Shown: positions 1 to 5,232 of the stretch, in pieces
Layout: each line of letters opens with the position of its first letter
Position numbering within the stretch: position 1 is the stretch's first letter
From: Methanobacteriota archaeon
GTDB lineage: Archaea > Nanobdellota > Nanobdellia > Woesearchaeales > SM23-78
Direction: 5' to 3'
Length of the DNA: 8,548 nucleotides
Assembly: GCA_030637925.1 (NCBI GenBank)
Contig: DAOWFR010000080.1
Location: forward strand, 1-8,548
Program-made: the position numbers and the translations under genes
Notes under the pieces: generated by a model
What the model saw: the letters and a program-made list of their open reading frames with translations, nothing else
Database searches by the model: none
What the model was told of the DNA's origin: nothing

Positions 1-1
1 C

Positions 2-520
2 ATTAACCTAGCTGTTTACAATGCTTATGGAGAACAAGGCTGCATGGTTCCTAACATGTACTGGGGTCCTGGATTGTTTAGTCCTATGCCAATAATGGGT
101 AAGTATTTTCAATATTATAAATACAGCATAGCAAATCCTTATGAGCTTGGAAAAAAGAATACTGAGAGAATGATAAAAGAGCTTTACTCTGATAATTCTG
201 GTTGTTGCAGGTTTCACAGGGGCTGGATAGAAGAATTAATGCAGGATATTATTAACAAACACTTTAAATTGAATATTGATTTTTTTGCTCATCATAAAAA
301 ACTAGTACAAAAAATTAACCAGAATAACAAGAGTGTTTTCTGGGAAAGTGAGAGAGTAATAGACATAAACTTTGAATTCTTTAAAAAGTTCTTAAAAGAA
401 AACCCTGAAGACAAAGATGCAAAAGAATGGATTGAAAGATTTGAAAAAGATAAACTTAAAGCAGCAAAAGAGTACTGGGAAGAGATAAGAAAAGGAATAC
501 GTGATGGGTTAAAAGATTGA
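2..520 (+). CDS. Aldehyde:ferredoxin oxidoreductase-family enzyme, C-terminal part (5' end outside the window)
   Basis: The frame is open from base 2 to the TGA at 518-520, so this is the last ~172 codons of a longer gene; the internal ATG at 44 is not a credible start. The fragment is soluble and mostly helical. It has a GCCRFHRGW segment about 60% of the way from the likely ATG at 44 to the start of the tail, then a WESERVIDI segment and a charged C-terminal helix rich in Lys and Glu. From memory of the family this resembles the C-terminal domain of tungsten-dependent aldehyde:ferredoxin oxidoreductases, closest to the glyceraldehyde-3-phosphate:ferredoxin oxidoreductase branch. Such enzymes oxidise aldehydes in the cytosol, using a tungstopterin and a 4Fe-4S cluster and passing electrons to ferredoxin. 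The cofactor-binding N-terminal region is not visible, so the assignment rests on tail resemblance only. It is followed after 9 bases by a membrane protein and then an NTPase, apparently one operon. Confidence 0.62.
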   Translation: MNLAVYNAYGEQGCMVPNMYWGPGLFSPMPIMGKYFQYYKYSIANPYELGKKNTERMIKELYSDNSGCCRFHRGWIEELMQDIINKHFKLNIDFFAHHKKLVQKINQNNKSVFWESERVIDINFEFFKKFLKENPEDKDAKEWIERFEKDKLKAAKEYWEEIRKGIRDGLKD

Positions 521-529
521 GGTGGAATA

Positions 530-1189
530 ATGAAACAAAACTGGTTTGTTATTTTCATGGGAGTGTTGTTTCTTGGCTCAATATGGGGTATTTTAGAAGC
601 AACCATGGGCAATGTGTTGCATTGGATTGGTCTTCATCCTTACACCGGCCTTATCATGACATCTATAGGCACAGGCTTGATGAGCCTTGCACGAAGACTG
701 TATAGAGTAAGAGGTATAGGAATATTTATGGGATTTATAGCGGCTGGTTTTAAAGCAATAGACTTTTTAATACCAGGAAGCAATGTGCTAAGACCAATTG
801 TTGCTATCATCTTAACAGCTCTTGCATTTGAATCAATCATGGCAGTAGCAGACAAAGTAAAGCAGATGCATGTTCAGCTTAACAAAGCACTAGCAGGCTT
901 TGCACTAGGCTATGTGTCTCTTGCTGCTTTTGCTTATTTCACAGCTTATGTATTAAAGTTTAATTACTGGCTAAAGATGGGAGCCTTAGGAATATTAAAA
1001 TATCTTGGAACAGAGGGATGGAAATTCGGCATAGGAGCAATGCTGTTCATGTTATTAGGGTATAATGTTGTTCCAATAACCGACAAGCTATTAAAAATAA
1101 GGCTTGATAAAATCGTAAGTACAAATCCATTCTATGCAGTGTCAGGAATATTTACAATAGCTGCTCTTATTTTTGTGATAGTGGTATAA
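530..1189 (+). CDS. Seven-TM integral membrane protein of unknown function
   Basis: A 219-residue, almost wholly hydrophobic protein with about seven membrane segments, near residues 4-24, 37-56, 62-82, 86-106, 118-140, 164-184 and 199-219. Small charged loops follow segments 2 (ARRLYRVRG) and 4 (DKVKQMHVQLNK). Distinctive features are WGILEATMG in the first helix, GTGLMSLARRLY in the second and GFIAAGFKAIDF in the third. I cannot name the family. Its size and Gly/Ala-rich short helices recall small substrate-binding transporter subunits, but that is only an impression. The start is well supported: GAGGTGG at 519-525 overlaps the upstream stop and lies 4 bases before the ATG. Its TAA shares one base with the ATG of the next gene, so it is probably translationally coupled to the NTPase and co-transcribed with the oxidoreductase. 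Confidence 0.8.
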   Translation: MKQNWFVIFMGVLFLGSIWGILEATMGNVLHWIGLHPYTGLIMTSIGTGLMSLARRLYRVRGIGIFMGFIAAGFKAIDFLIPGSNVLRPIVAIILTALAFESIMAVADKVKQMHVQLNKALAGFALGYVSLAAFAYFTAYVLKFNYWLKMGALGILKYLGTEGWKFGIGAMLFMLLGYNVVPITDKLLKIRLDKIVSTNPFYAVSGIFTIAALIFVIVV

Positions 1190-1689
1190 TGAACATAATC
1201 ATATCAGGAGCAAAACATTTTGGAAAAACAACAGTTGCACAAAAACTGGTTGAAAAACTAAAACAAGATAATATTCTTGTTGGTGGAATCCTCTGCATAG
1301 GAGATGATATTACAGATGTAATAACTGGTGAAAAACACAGATTTCTTTACAAACAAGAGATGCCTGATTCCCAGAGAATAGGGTCTAATTATATTAAGAA
1401 TAAAGTAATCAGATTTGCAGAGCAAACCATAGAAAACTCTGTTAAAACAGACAAATACACTGTGATTGATGAGTATGGTAAACTAGAATTAAAAGAAAAA
1501 GGCTTTCATAACATTACAAAGCAAAGCCTAGAGTCTAACAAATGCATAATTCTTATCAGAAACATCAATGTTAAGCCTTTCTTAGAAAGATTTAAGCAAC
1601 ACCAATTCAAAGTCTATGAAATTACACAGCAAAACAGAGATAATCTTCATAAAGAAATCTTTGATTATATTTCTGAATCAGTGCGCTAA
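1189..1689 (+). CDS. THEP1-like nucleoside-triphosphatase (P-loop NTPase)
   Basis: A 166-residue single-domain P-loop protein. Walker A is GAKHFGKT at residues 7-14, directly after a short beta strand (NIIIS). A second strand reads VGGILC (31-36). Walker B is YTVIDE (90-95), continuing into YGKLEL, which matches the VIDEIGxLEL signature of the COG1618/THEP1 family. These are small cytosolic NTPases that hydrolyse ATP and GTP in vitro; their cellular role is poorly understood. Length is usual for the family (about 165-180). The ATG overlaps the TAA of the membrane-protein gene by one base (TAATG at 1187-1191), and a GTGAT Shine-Dalgarno-like element lies at 1175-1179. An energising or chaperone-like role for the upstream membrane protein or oxidoreductase is only inference from position. 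Its 3' end overlaps the convergent 58-codon gene by 12 bases. Confidence 0.75.
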   Translation: MNIIISGAKHFGKTTVAQKLVEKLKQDNILVGGILCIGDDITDVITGEKHRFLYKQEMPDSQRIGSNYIKNKVIRFAEQTIENSVKTDKYTVIDEYGKLELKEKGFHNITKQSLESNKCIILIRNINVKPFLERFKQHQFKVYEITQQNRDNLHKEIFDYISESVR

Positions 1690-1854
1690 AAAAATCCTTT
1701 CCCCCATAAACCAAACAGCAGACAAGCCCAGGAGTATAACCATTATTCCCAGCACAATATCAAACTTTGCACCAAAGAGCCATACCATAACAAGCCTGAT
1801 GCAGACGTAGATTAATAGAATGTCCCTTATAATTCCTCTGATGCCTGTCTTCAT
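1678..1854 (-). CDS. Small two-TM membrane protein (58 aa), unknown function
   Basis: A short minus-strand frame runs from ATG (1854-1852) to TGA (1680-1678) and encodes 58 residues. It begins MKTGIRGIIRD, then has two hydrophobic segments (about residues 11-28 and 32-54) separated by a GAKFD turn, and ends GERIFLAH. Positive charges at the N-terminus and the helix-turn-helix hydrophobic pattern are typical of a real small membrane protein, and I see no better explanation for this stretch. It starts about 40 bases after the SRP RNA 3' end on the same strand. It may have its own promoter (TATA-like TTTAATAAATA at 1885-1895) or be processed from an SRP RNA read-through transcript. No strong Shine-Dalgarno is visible. 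The last 12 bases overlap the convergent NTPase gene. No family recognised. Confidence 0.6.
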   Translation of the reverse strand: MKTGIRGIIRDILLIYVCIRLVMVWLFGAKFDIVLGIMVILLGLSAVWFMGERIFLAH

Positions 1855-1884
1855 TTTTTTCTTACCAAGAAAGTTATTGCTAAG

Positions 1885-1895
1885 TATTTATTAAA
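1885..1895 (-). promoter_or_regulatory. AT-rich element: TATA-like box for the 58-aa gene and/or SRP RNA end signal
   Basis: Read on the minus strand this is TTTAATAAATA. Its centre is about 36 bases before the ATG at 1854, which would place a transcript start near 1864 and leave a leader of about 10 bases. It also lies immediately after the predicted SRP RNA 3' end, where an AT-rich stretch could assist termination. The sequence alone does not separate the two roles. Confidence 0.35.
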
Positions 1896-1896
1896 T

Positions 1897-2163
1897 GCAT
1901 GCCTGGAGGTGGATAAGCTGAATAAGCACTAGCTTACCCTGTTCTTTCCTCCGCTCCGCAACCCTCAAAGCACCCTTTTCAAAGCTTAGAGCTGCTTTGT
2001 TCCCAATCTGACTCGGTTCACAAAGATAAGAGCCAATAAGGACAGAGCATCGACGGTCCAAACAGGACTAATACTCAAGGAGCAAACCGCCCCCCAGGCT
2101 TCAGCTCCTGCATACATCCCATTTCAGGTAACAGGGAAGGGCGAACTCCCCAGCCTAGCACAC
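1897..2163 (-). ncRNA. ffs: Archaeal signal recognition particle RNA (7S RNA)
   Basis: This RNA is the scaffold of the SRP, which delivers nascent membrane and secreted proteins to the translocon. Read on the minus strand, 2021-1991 aligns base for base with the helix 8 core of bacterial 4.5S RNA: GTGAACC, then GTCAG, a GGAA tetraloop (2003-2000), then AAGCAGC. The stem around the tetraloop carries compensated pair changes. The 5' part has the archaeal helix 3/4 pattern: GGGGAGTTCGCCC, then TGTTACC and GAAATGGGA. Helix 5 can form between GCCTGGGGGG near 2098 and CCACCTCCAGGC ending at 1901. The termini pair as helix 1: GTGTGC (2163-2158) with GCATGC (1902-1897), including two wobble pairs. 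A candidate helix 6 lies at 2045-2076. At about 267 nt it is somewhat shorter than the usual ~300 nt. Ends are uncertain by about 5 bases. Confidence 0.93.
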
Positions 2164-2177
2164 AGAAGGAAGTTTTT

Positions 2178-2189
2178 ATTATTTAAAAA
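2178..2189. promoter_or_regulatory. Near-symmetric TATA box, possibly shared by SRP RNA (-) and the MBL gene (+)
   Basis: The plus-strand run ATTATTTAAAAA reads TTTAAATAAT on the minus strand. Its TTTAAATA core is centred about 21-26 bases before the predicted SRP RNA 5' end at 2158-2163, the standard archaeal spacing, so it is a good SRP RNA promoter. On the plus strand TTTAAAAA could direct a start near 2212, upstream of the hydrolase GTG at 2266. Use in both directions is inference. Confidence 0.55.
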
Positions 2190-2253
2190 GTTGATGAAAA
2201 ACCACTCCAAACCAAAAACCTTATTAACCAGAATTAACCTTCCACTCTATATT

Positions 2254-2260
2254 GGGGGTG
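2254..2260 (+). promoter_or_regulatory. Shine-Dalgarno that sets the MBL-fold gene start
   Basis: GGGGGTG lies 5 bases before the GTG at 2266. The frame is open further upstream (TTG 2191, ATG 2194), but that ATG has no such site and sits against the TATA-like box. The extra residues also lie outside the family's usual N-terminus, which begins just before the FLGTGG strand-loop. Confidence 0.6.
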
Positions 2261-2265
2261 TTTTT

Positions 2266-3084
2266 GTGGAGAATACTGTCTTATTCTTAGGCACAGGCGG
2301 AGACTCAATAGTTGTAGGTAAGCAGATACGTGCCAGCGGAGGCATTATTCTTGAGCTTGAAGGCAACCAGTTCTTACTAGACCCTGGTCCTGGTTGCTTG
2401 GTAAGAGCTAGGCAAGCAGAGGTTAGTATTAGGAATACTATTGCTGTTCTTGTAAGCCATGCTCATACTAATCATTCCAATGACTTGAATGCTGTGCTTG
2501 AAGCCCTGAGTGTTTCTGGTCTTGACAGGATAGGTGTGGTTGTGTGTAATAAGAAGGTTGTTAATGGTGATGAAAAAGAATTACCTGTTCTTAAGAATAG
2601 GAGTCGTAACTTTGTTGAAAAAATCCTTCCTCTTGGTCCAGGTTCAAAAATAAGTATTAATAATGTTAATATAATAACCACAAAAACCAAGCACTTTGAT
2701 TCAGAAGGCACAGGCTTTATATTTGAAACACCTAAGTACAGAATAGGTTATACTTCTGATACTGAGTTCACAGAGGAAATAGCTGACCAGTATAGCAAGT
2801 GTGGAATGCTTATTCTTAACTGTAAACATCCTTTGGGTGTGAAGCAAAAAGGTCATCTTAGCACTGATGATGCTATTAAGTTTATACAAAAAGCAAAGCC
2901 TAAATTAGCAGTAATAAATCATTTTGGAATAAAAATGATAGAAGCCAACCCTATGTATGAGGCAAGAGAGATACAAAAGGAGTCCAAGGTGGAAGTGGTG
3001 GCTGCTAAGGATGGCTTATTGATTAATCCAGTGTCTTTTTCTTCAAGAATGAGGCAGGTGACACTGGAGCCTTTTGGTGAATAA
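2266..3084 (+). CDS. Metallo-beta-lactamase-fold hydrolase (RNase Z/ElaC-like superfamily branch)
   Basis: A 272-residue cytosolic protein when started at GTG 2266. It opens with VLFLGTGGDS and has DPGPG (residues 40-44), the usual MBL-fold N-terminal strands. The metal motif reads SHAHTNHSND, giving His65, His67, His70 and Asp73; the Asp of the canonical HxHxDH is Asn69 here. Further candidate ligands are His143 (TKHFDSEGTGF), Asp165 (GYTSDTEF) and His219 (VINHFGIKM), with an additional His197 in KGHLSTDDA. This arrangement matches single-domain MBL proteins related to RNase Z and phosphonate-type phosphodiesterases. The substrate could be tRNA, a nucleotide or another phosphodiester, and I cannot choose. 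The gene diverges from the SRP RNA and is followed after 45 bases by an apparently separately promoted membrane-protein gene. An in-frame ATG at 2194 would add 24 unconserved-looking residues. Confidence 0.82.
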   Translation: MENTVLFLGTGGDSIVVGKQIRASGGIILELEGNQFLLDPGPGCLVRARQAEVSIRNTIAVLVSHAHTNHSNDLNAVLEALSVSGLDRIGVVVCNKKVVNGDEKELPVLKNRSRNFVEKILPLGPGSKISINNVNIITTKTKHFDSEGTGFIFETPKYRIGYTSDTEFTEEIADQYSKCGMLILNCKHPLGVKQKGHLSTDDAIKFIQKAKPKLAVINHFGIKMIEANPMYEAREIQKESKVEVVAAKDGLLINPVSFSSRMRQVTLEPFGE

Positions 3085-3095
3085 AAACAACAACC

Positions 3096-3103
3096 TTTAA
3101 ATA
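3096..3103 (+). promoter_or_regulatory. TATA box for the 5-TM protein gene
   Basis: TTTAAATA is centred about 30 bases before the ATG at 3130. That predicts a leader of only a few bases, in keeping with the lack of a Shine-Dalgarno sequence before that ATG. Confidence 0.55.
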
Positions 3104-3129
3104 ACTCTTTCTTAAATAATAATTTTATA

Positions 3130-3684
3130 ATGGCTTTTTTTGTTTTCAGCATTAAACTCCTGCTTCAAAGGTTTGCTGAACTAGTAGGAGGTCCTTTTGT
3201 TAATTCTAGCATGCTCTGGATTGCTCTGCCATTACTAGTTACCTTGATAGTAATGGAATTATATTTTGGCAGGTACAAGAAAGAGAAACTTGGCTGGAAC
3301 ACAGCTTTAACCAATACCCTTGTTCTTATCTTTGTCTCATTAAACCTTTTTCAGCGTGTCTTCACAACTTATGAAGGAGGTTTTTTCAAGGTGATAATCT
3401 CAACAGGGTTTTTTGTGTCATTACTTGTTTTCATACTAGGCATTCTCTTATTCCTAACTGACTTCTTTCATTGGATATCAAAAAAGATAGCTTTTGTAAT
3501 CTCTGCTCATCTGTCAGTAAACACAACTGCTTATGTAGCAGTAGTTATAGTCTATAACCAGCTTCCTCTTGACTTTATGACCATACTTGCTTGGCTGCTG
3601 CTGATAATACTCTTAGGAATAATCTTTTTCTTTGTAAAGAGAGTAGAACCAAAAGCAGAATCTAAAGAATTAAGTGATTCATAA
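3130..3684 (+). CDS. Five-TM membrane protein of unknown function
   Basis: A 184-residue protein with an amphipathic N-terminal stretch and about five membrane helices, near residues 26-46, 58-75, 87-110, 118-142 and 148-170. It ends in a charged tail (VKRVEPKAESKELSDS). The loop between helices 1 and 2 has a conserved-looking FGRYKKEKLGWNTALTNT motif. The Lys/Arg-rich loop there and after helix 5 suggests those sides face the cytoplasm. I do not recognise a family and see no catalytic motif. Translation probably starts from a near-leaderless transcript. The last six bases overlap the 3' end of the convergent presenilin-like protease gene, so the two transcripts must overlap at their ends. 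A functional link with the protease is not shown. Confidence 0.8.
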   Translation: MAFFVFSIKLLLQRFAELVGGPFVNSSMLWIALPLLVTLIVMELYFGRYKKEKLGWNTALTNTLVLIFVSLNLFQRVFTTYEGGFFKVIISTGFFVSLLVFILGILLFLTDFFHWISKKIAFVISAHLSVNTTAYVAVVIVYNQLPLDFMTILAWLLLIILLGIIFFFVKRVEPKAESKELSDS

Positions 3685-4617
3685 TAGCAAAATAATAACA
3701 TAACCCGCAAAGCAGCCAGCAGTTATAAAAGGCATTGCAGGATAGAACTTGTCCTTTTTTGCAAATATAAATAATAAACTAAGAGCAATCATTGTTGTAA
3801 AAGTTATTATTAAGCTCTGGTAAAGAGCAGCTGTTTTTGATAAGCCCTGTACTATAAGATTCTCCATTACAACTCCTGTGAAGATCAAGGGAAAAGCAAT
3901 ATCTCCTCCTCCTAGAATAGCGTTTTTTCTTTGAACCCTTTGCTTTGATATTTTTGATGCTTTAAAACTTTTAGGAGGCCCTGCTATTTTCCCAACTTCT
4001 GCTTCAAGACCTTGTTTCTTAGGAGTGTAAGGGATGAACAAGCCTGCAAACACCTTGCTCTTAACCTGGAACTTAGCCATTCTTACCATGTGCTTGCTCT
4101 TAAAAACAGCATAAACATCATATAATGAGATTATTATTAAGAGGATAGCTACCCAGAGTATATTAAGCATAGGAACAAGAAACACTGCAATACCAGCATA
4201 CATCAATAGCTCTGTAATATTATGGACAAAGACGTTGGGTTTCCAAACCTTTAGGATAGCAAGTATAAGAGCTATTATTAATGCAATGAATTTGTGAAAA
4301 ATAACTCCTAGTGCAAGGCTTATGGCAATGAACACTGCTAGGAAGAACCAGGTTTTCCATAACTTAATCTTTTTCATCCTGATAATTAGCAACACTAATA
4401 ATGTGCCTATGAGCAAGCCTATTGCTATGTAAGCAAAAGCACCCATACTTGTTACTTCTGGTCTTGGACCAAGGCTTGTTTCCTCATGAACAATAGTTGT
4501 AACACCTTCAACAACCTTGACTTCTTTGATATCAATATTAACAAGTGCCAATCCAATAAGTTGTGCAAGTACAAAGAACAAGACCAGGATTATAGTAATC
4601 TTTAAGTCATGTTTCAT
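3679..4617 (-). CDS. Presenilin/signal-peptide-peptidase-like intramembrane aspartyl protease (family A22)
   Basis: A 312-residue polytopic protein with about nine membrane segments, the A22 topology. The two catalytic aspartates are clear: Asp167 in LYDVYAVFKSKH (YD motif) and Asp239 in LGGGDIAFPLIF (GxGD motif). The C-terminal PAL-type motif is present as YPAMPF (residues 292-297). A soluble basic loop of about 60 residues (176-235) separates the catalytic helices, and a non-membrane loop (about 29-57) follows the first helix. Archaeal presenilin homologues cleave peptides, including leftover signal peptides, within the membrane; the natural substrates here are unknown. Length fits archaeal PSH proteins (about 300). 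All key residues are intact, so it should be active. A TATA-like CTTAAATAC about 28 bases before the ATG suggests a leaderless transcript. The 3' end overlaps the convergent 5-TM gene by 6 bases. Confidence 0.92.
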   Translation of the reverse strand: MKHDLKITIILVLFFVLAQLIGLALVNIDIKEVKVVEGVTTIVHEETSLGPRPEVTSMGAFAYIAIGLLIGTLLVLLIIRMKKIKLWKTWFFLAVFIAISLALGVIFHKFIALIIALILAILKVWKPNVFVHNITELLMYAGIAVFLVPMLNILWVAILLIIISLYDVYAVFKSKHMVRMAKFQVKSKVFAGLFIPYTPKKQGLEAEVGKIAGPPKSFKASKISKQRVQRKNAILGGGDIAFPLIFTGVVMENLIVQGLSKTAALYQSLIITFTTMIALSLLFIFAKKDKFYPAMPFITAGCFAGYVIILLL

Positions 4618-4640
4618 ACCAAGAATTTATCTAACTACTA

Positions 4641-4649
4641 GTATTTAAG
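4641..4649 (-). promoter_or_regulatory. TATA box for the presenilin-like protease gene
   Basis: The minus strand reads CTTAAATAC, centred about 28 bases before the ATG (4617-4615). With normal archaeal spacing transcription would begin within a few bases of the start codon. No Shine-Dalgarno is seen before that ATG. Confidence 0.5.
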
Positions 4650-4673
4650 GGTTTGCAAATCTTTCCAAAACAC

Positions 4674-4691
4674 ATTAAAACTAATAAATAA
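4674..4691 (+). promoter_or_regulatory. TATA-like region for the RNA-binding protein gene
   Basis: The stretch contains TTAAAACT and TAATAAATAA, 14-31 bases before the ATG at 4705. The exact box cannot be chosen. No Shine-Dalgarno precedes the ATG, so a leaderless or very short-leader transcript is likely. It lies back to back with the protease promoter. Confidence 0.4.
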
Positions 4692-4704
4692 TCCTTAATA
4701 AAAA

Positions 4705-5148
4705 ATGAGGTTTGCTAATAACATCAAAGTCAGTGTCTTTGTTAAGCCAGAAGAAGACGAGGCAAGTATTAAAAAACATCTTTTAGCTTTATTCCCTTTT
4801 GACTTAGAGCAGGAAAAAATAATTTTTAATAGGAGCAATGCTACTGGTTTTAATCAAAAAGAAATAGTAATTCTTGAAGTTGATTTAAAAAAAGAGAGGC
4901 ATACAAACGCTTTTCTTAACTTTCTTAAAGAAAAACTTAATGAGCAGCAAAAATCAGTTCTTGTAAAGCAGGAGAACAGACTTGATGATGAGTGCAACTT
5001 ATTCATTAGATTAGATAAGAATAAACTCTTGAACAATGAGTTTTGGATTACAGACTCTGGAGAGTGCTACCATATAAGGATTAGTATTGCTGCTTTTCCA
5101 AAGAAAAAGGAAAAGGCAAGGGTAGTGGTGGAGAAGATATTCTCTTAG
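4705..5148 (+). CDS. COG1325-type RNA-binding protein (annotated in archaea as exosome-related)
   Basis: A 147-residue cytosolic protein matching a conserved archaeal family often labelled RNA-binding protein or exosome subunit. Visible family segments are VFVKPEEDE (residues 11-19), LFPFDLEQEKI (29-39), ATGFNQKEIVILEVDLKKERHT (46-67), QENRLDDECNLFIRLDK (89-105), WITDSGECYHIRI (114-126) and the basic C-terminal helix FPKKKEKARVVVEKIFS. The fold has alternating strands and helices and many basic residues, consistent with nucleic-acid binding. The biochemical role is not established, and the exosome label comes mainly from gene neighbourhood in other archaea. Length is normal and nothing is missing. 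Its last 18 codons recur in diverged form at 7579-7635, after the next gene. Confidence 0.8.
   Translation: MRFANNIKVSVFVKPEEDEASIKKHLLALFPFDLEQEKIIFNRSNATGFNQKEIVILEVDLKKERHTNAFLNFLKEKLNEQQKSVLVKQENRLDDECNLFIRLDKNKLLNNEFWITDSGECYHIRISIAAFPKKKEKARVVVEKIFS
5095..5148 (+). repeat. Direct repeat copy 1: 3' end of the RNA-binding protein gene
   Basis: These last 18 codons, from Phe-Pro to the stop, match 7579-7635 in the same reading sense. Counting 5098-5148 against 7585-7635 without gaps, 39 of 51 bases agree. The best core is AGTGGTGG, one mismatch, then GAAGATATTCTC. Homology ends at the stop codon. Confidence 0.7.
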
Positions 5149-5176
5149 AGGCCTTTGATGTTTTATAATAAAAACC

Positions 5177-5186
5177 TTTTTATATG
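5177..5186 (+). promoter_or_regulatory. TATA box for the spermidine-synthase fusion gene
   Basis: TTTTTATATG, preceded by AAAACC (a BRE-like element), lies about 50 bases before the ATG at 5233. It predicts a start near 5207 and a leader of about 25 bases carrying the Shine-Dalgarno. The promoter lies inside the segment bounded by the direct repeats. Confidence 0.5.
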
Positions 5187-5211
5187 GATACTTTGCTCTC
5201 AGGATAATATT

Positions 5212-5229
5212 ATGATTTGGGAGGGGTAA
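5212..5229 (+). other. Five-codon upstream frame overlapping the Shine-Dalgarno (possible leader peptide)
   Basis: ATG ATT TGG GAG GGG TAA encodes M-I-W-E-G and ends 3 bases before the ATG of the 779-codon gene. The purine-rich GGGAGGGG inside it (5219-5226) is the Shine-Dalgarno for that gene, 6 bases before its ATG. A ribosome on the mini-frame would cover that site. It may be chance; no Shine-Dalgarno precedes the mini-frame itself. Confidence 0.25.
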
Positions 5230-5232
5230 CAT

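Noticed and set aside
1616..1810. A 64-codon plus-strand frame after the NTPase gene
   Set aside because: It starts inside the NTPase gene in another frame and its tail is antisense to the more convincing 58-residue membrane protein; its composition is not protein-like.
1921..2160. Considered whether this non-coding block was tRNA, rRNA fragment or RNase P RNA
   Set aside because: The base-for-base helix 8 match, archaeal helix 3/4 pattern and helix 1/5 pairing identify it as SRP RNA on the minus strand.
2191..2265. Longer N-terminus for the MBL-fold protein (TTG 2191 or ATG 2194)
   Set aside because: The added residues do not fit the family's N-terminus, the ATG has no Shine-Dalgarno and abuts the TATA-like box, while GTG 2266 has GGGGGTG at good spacing.
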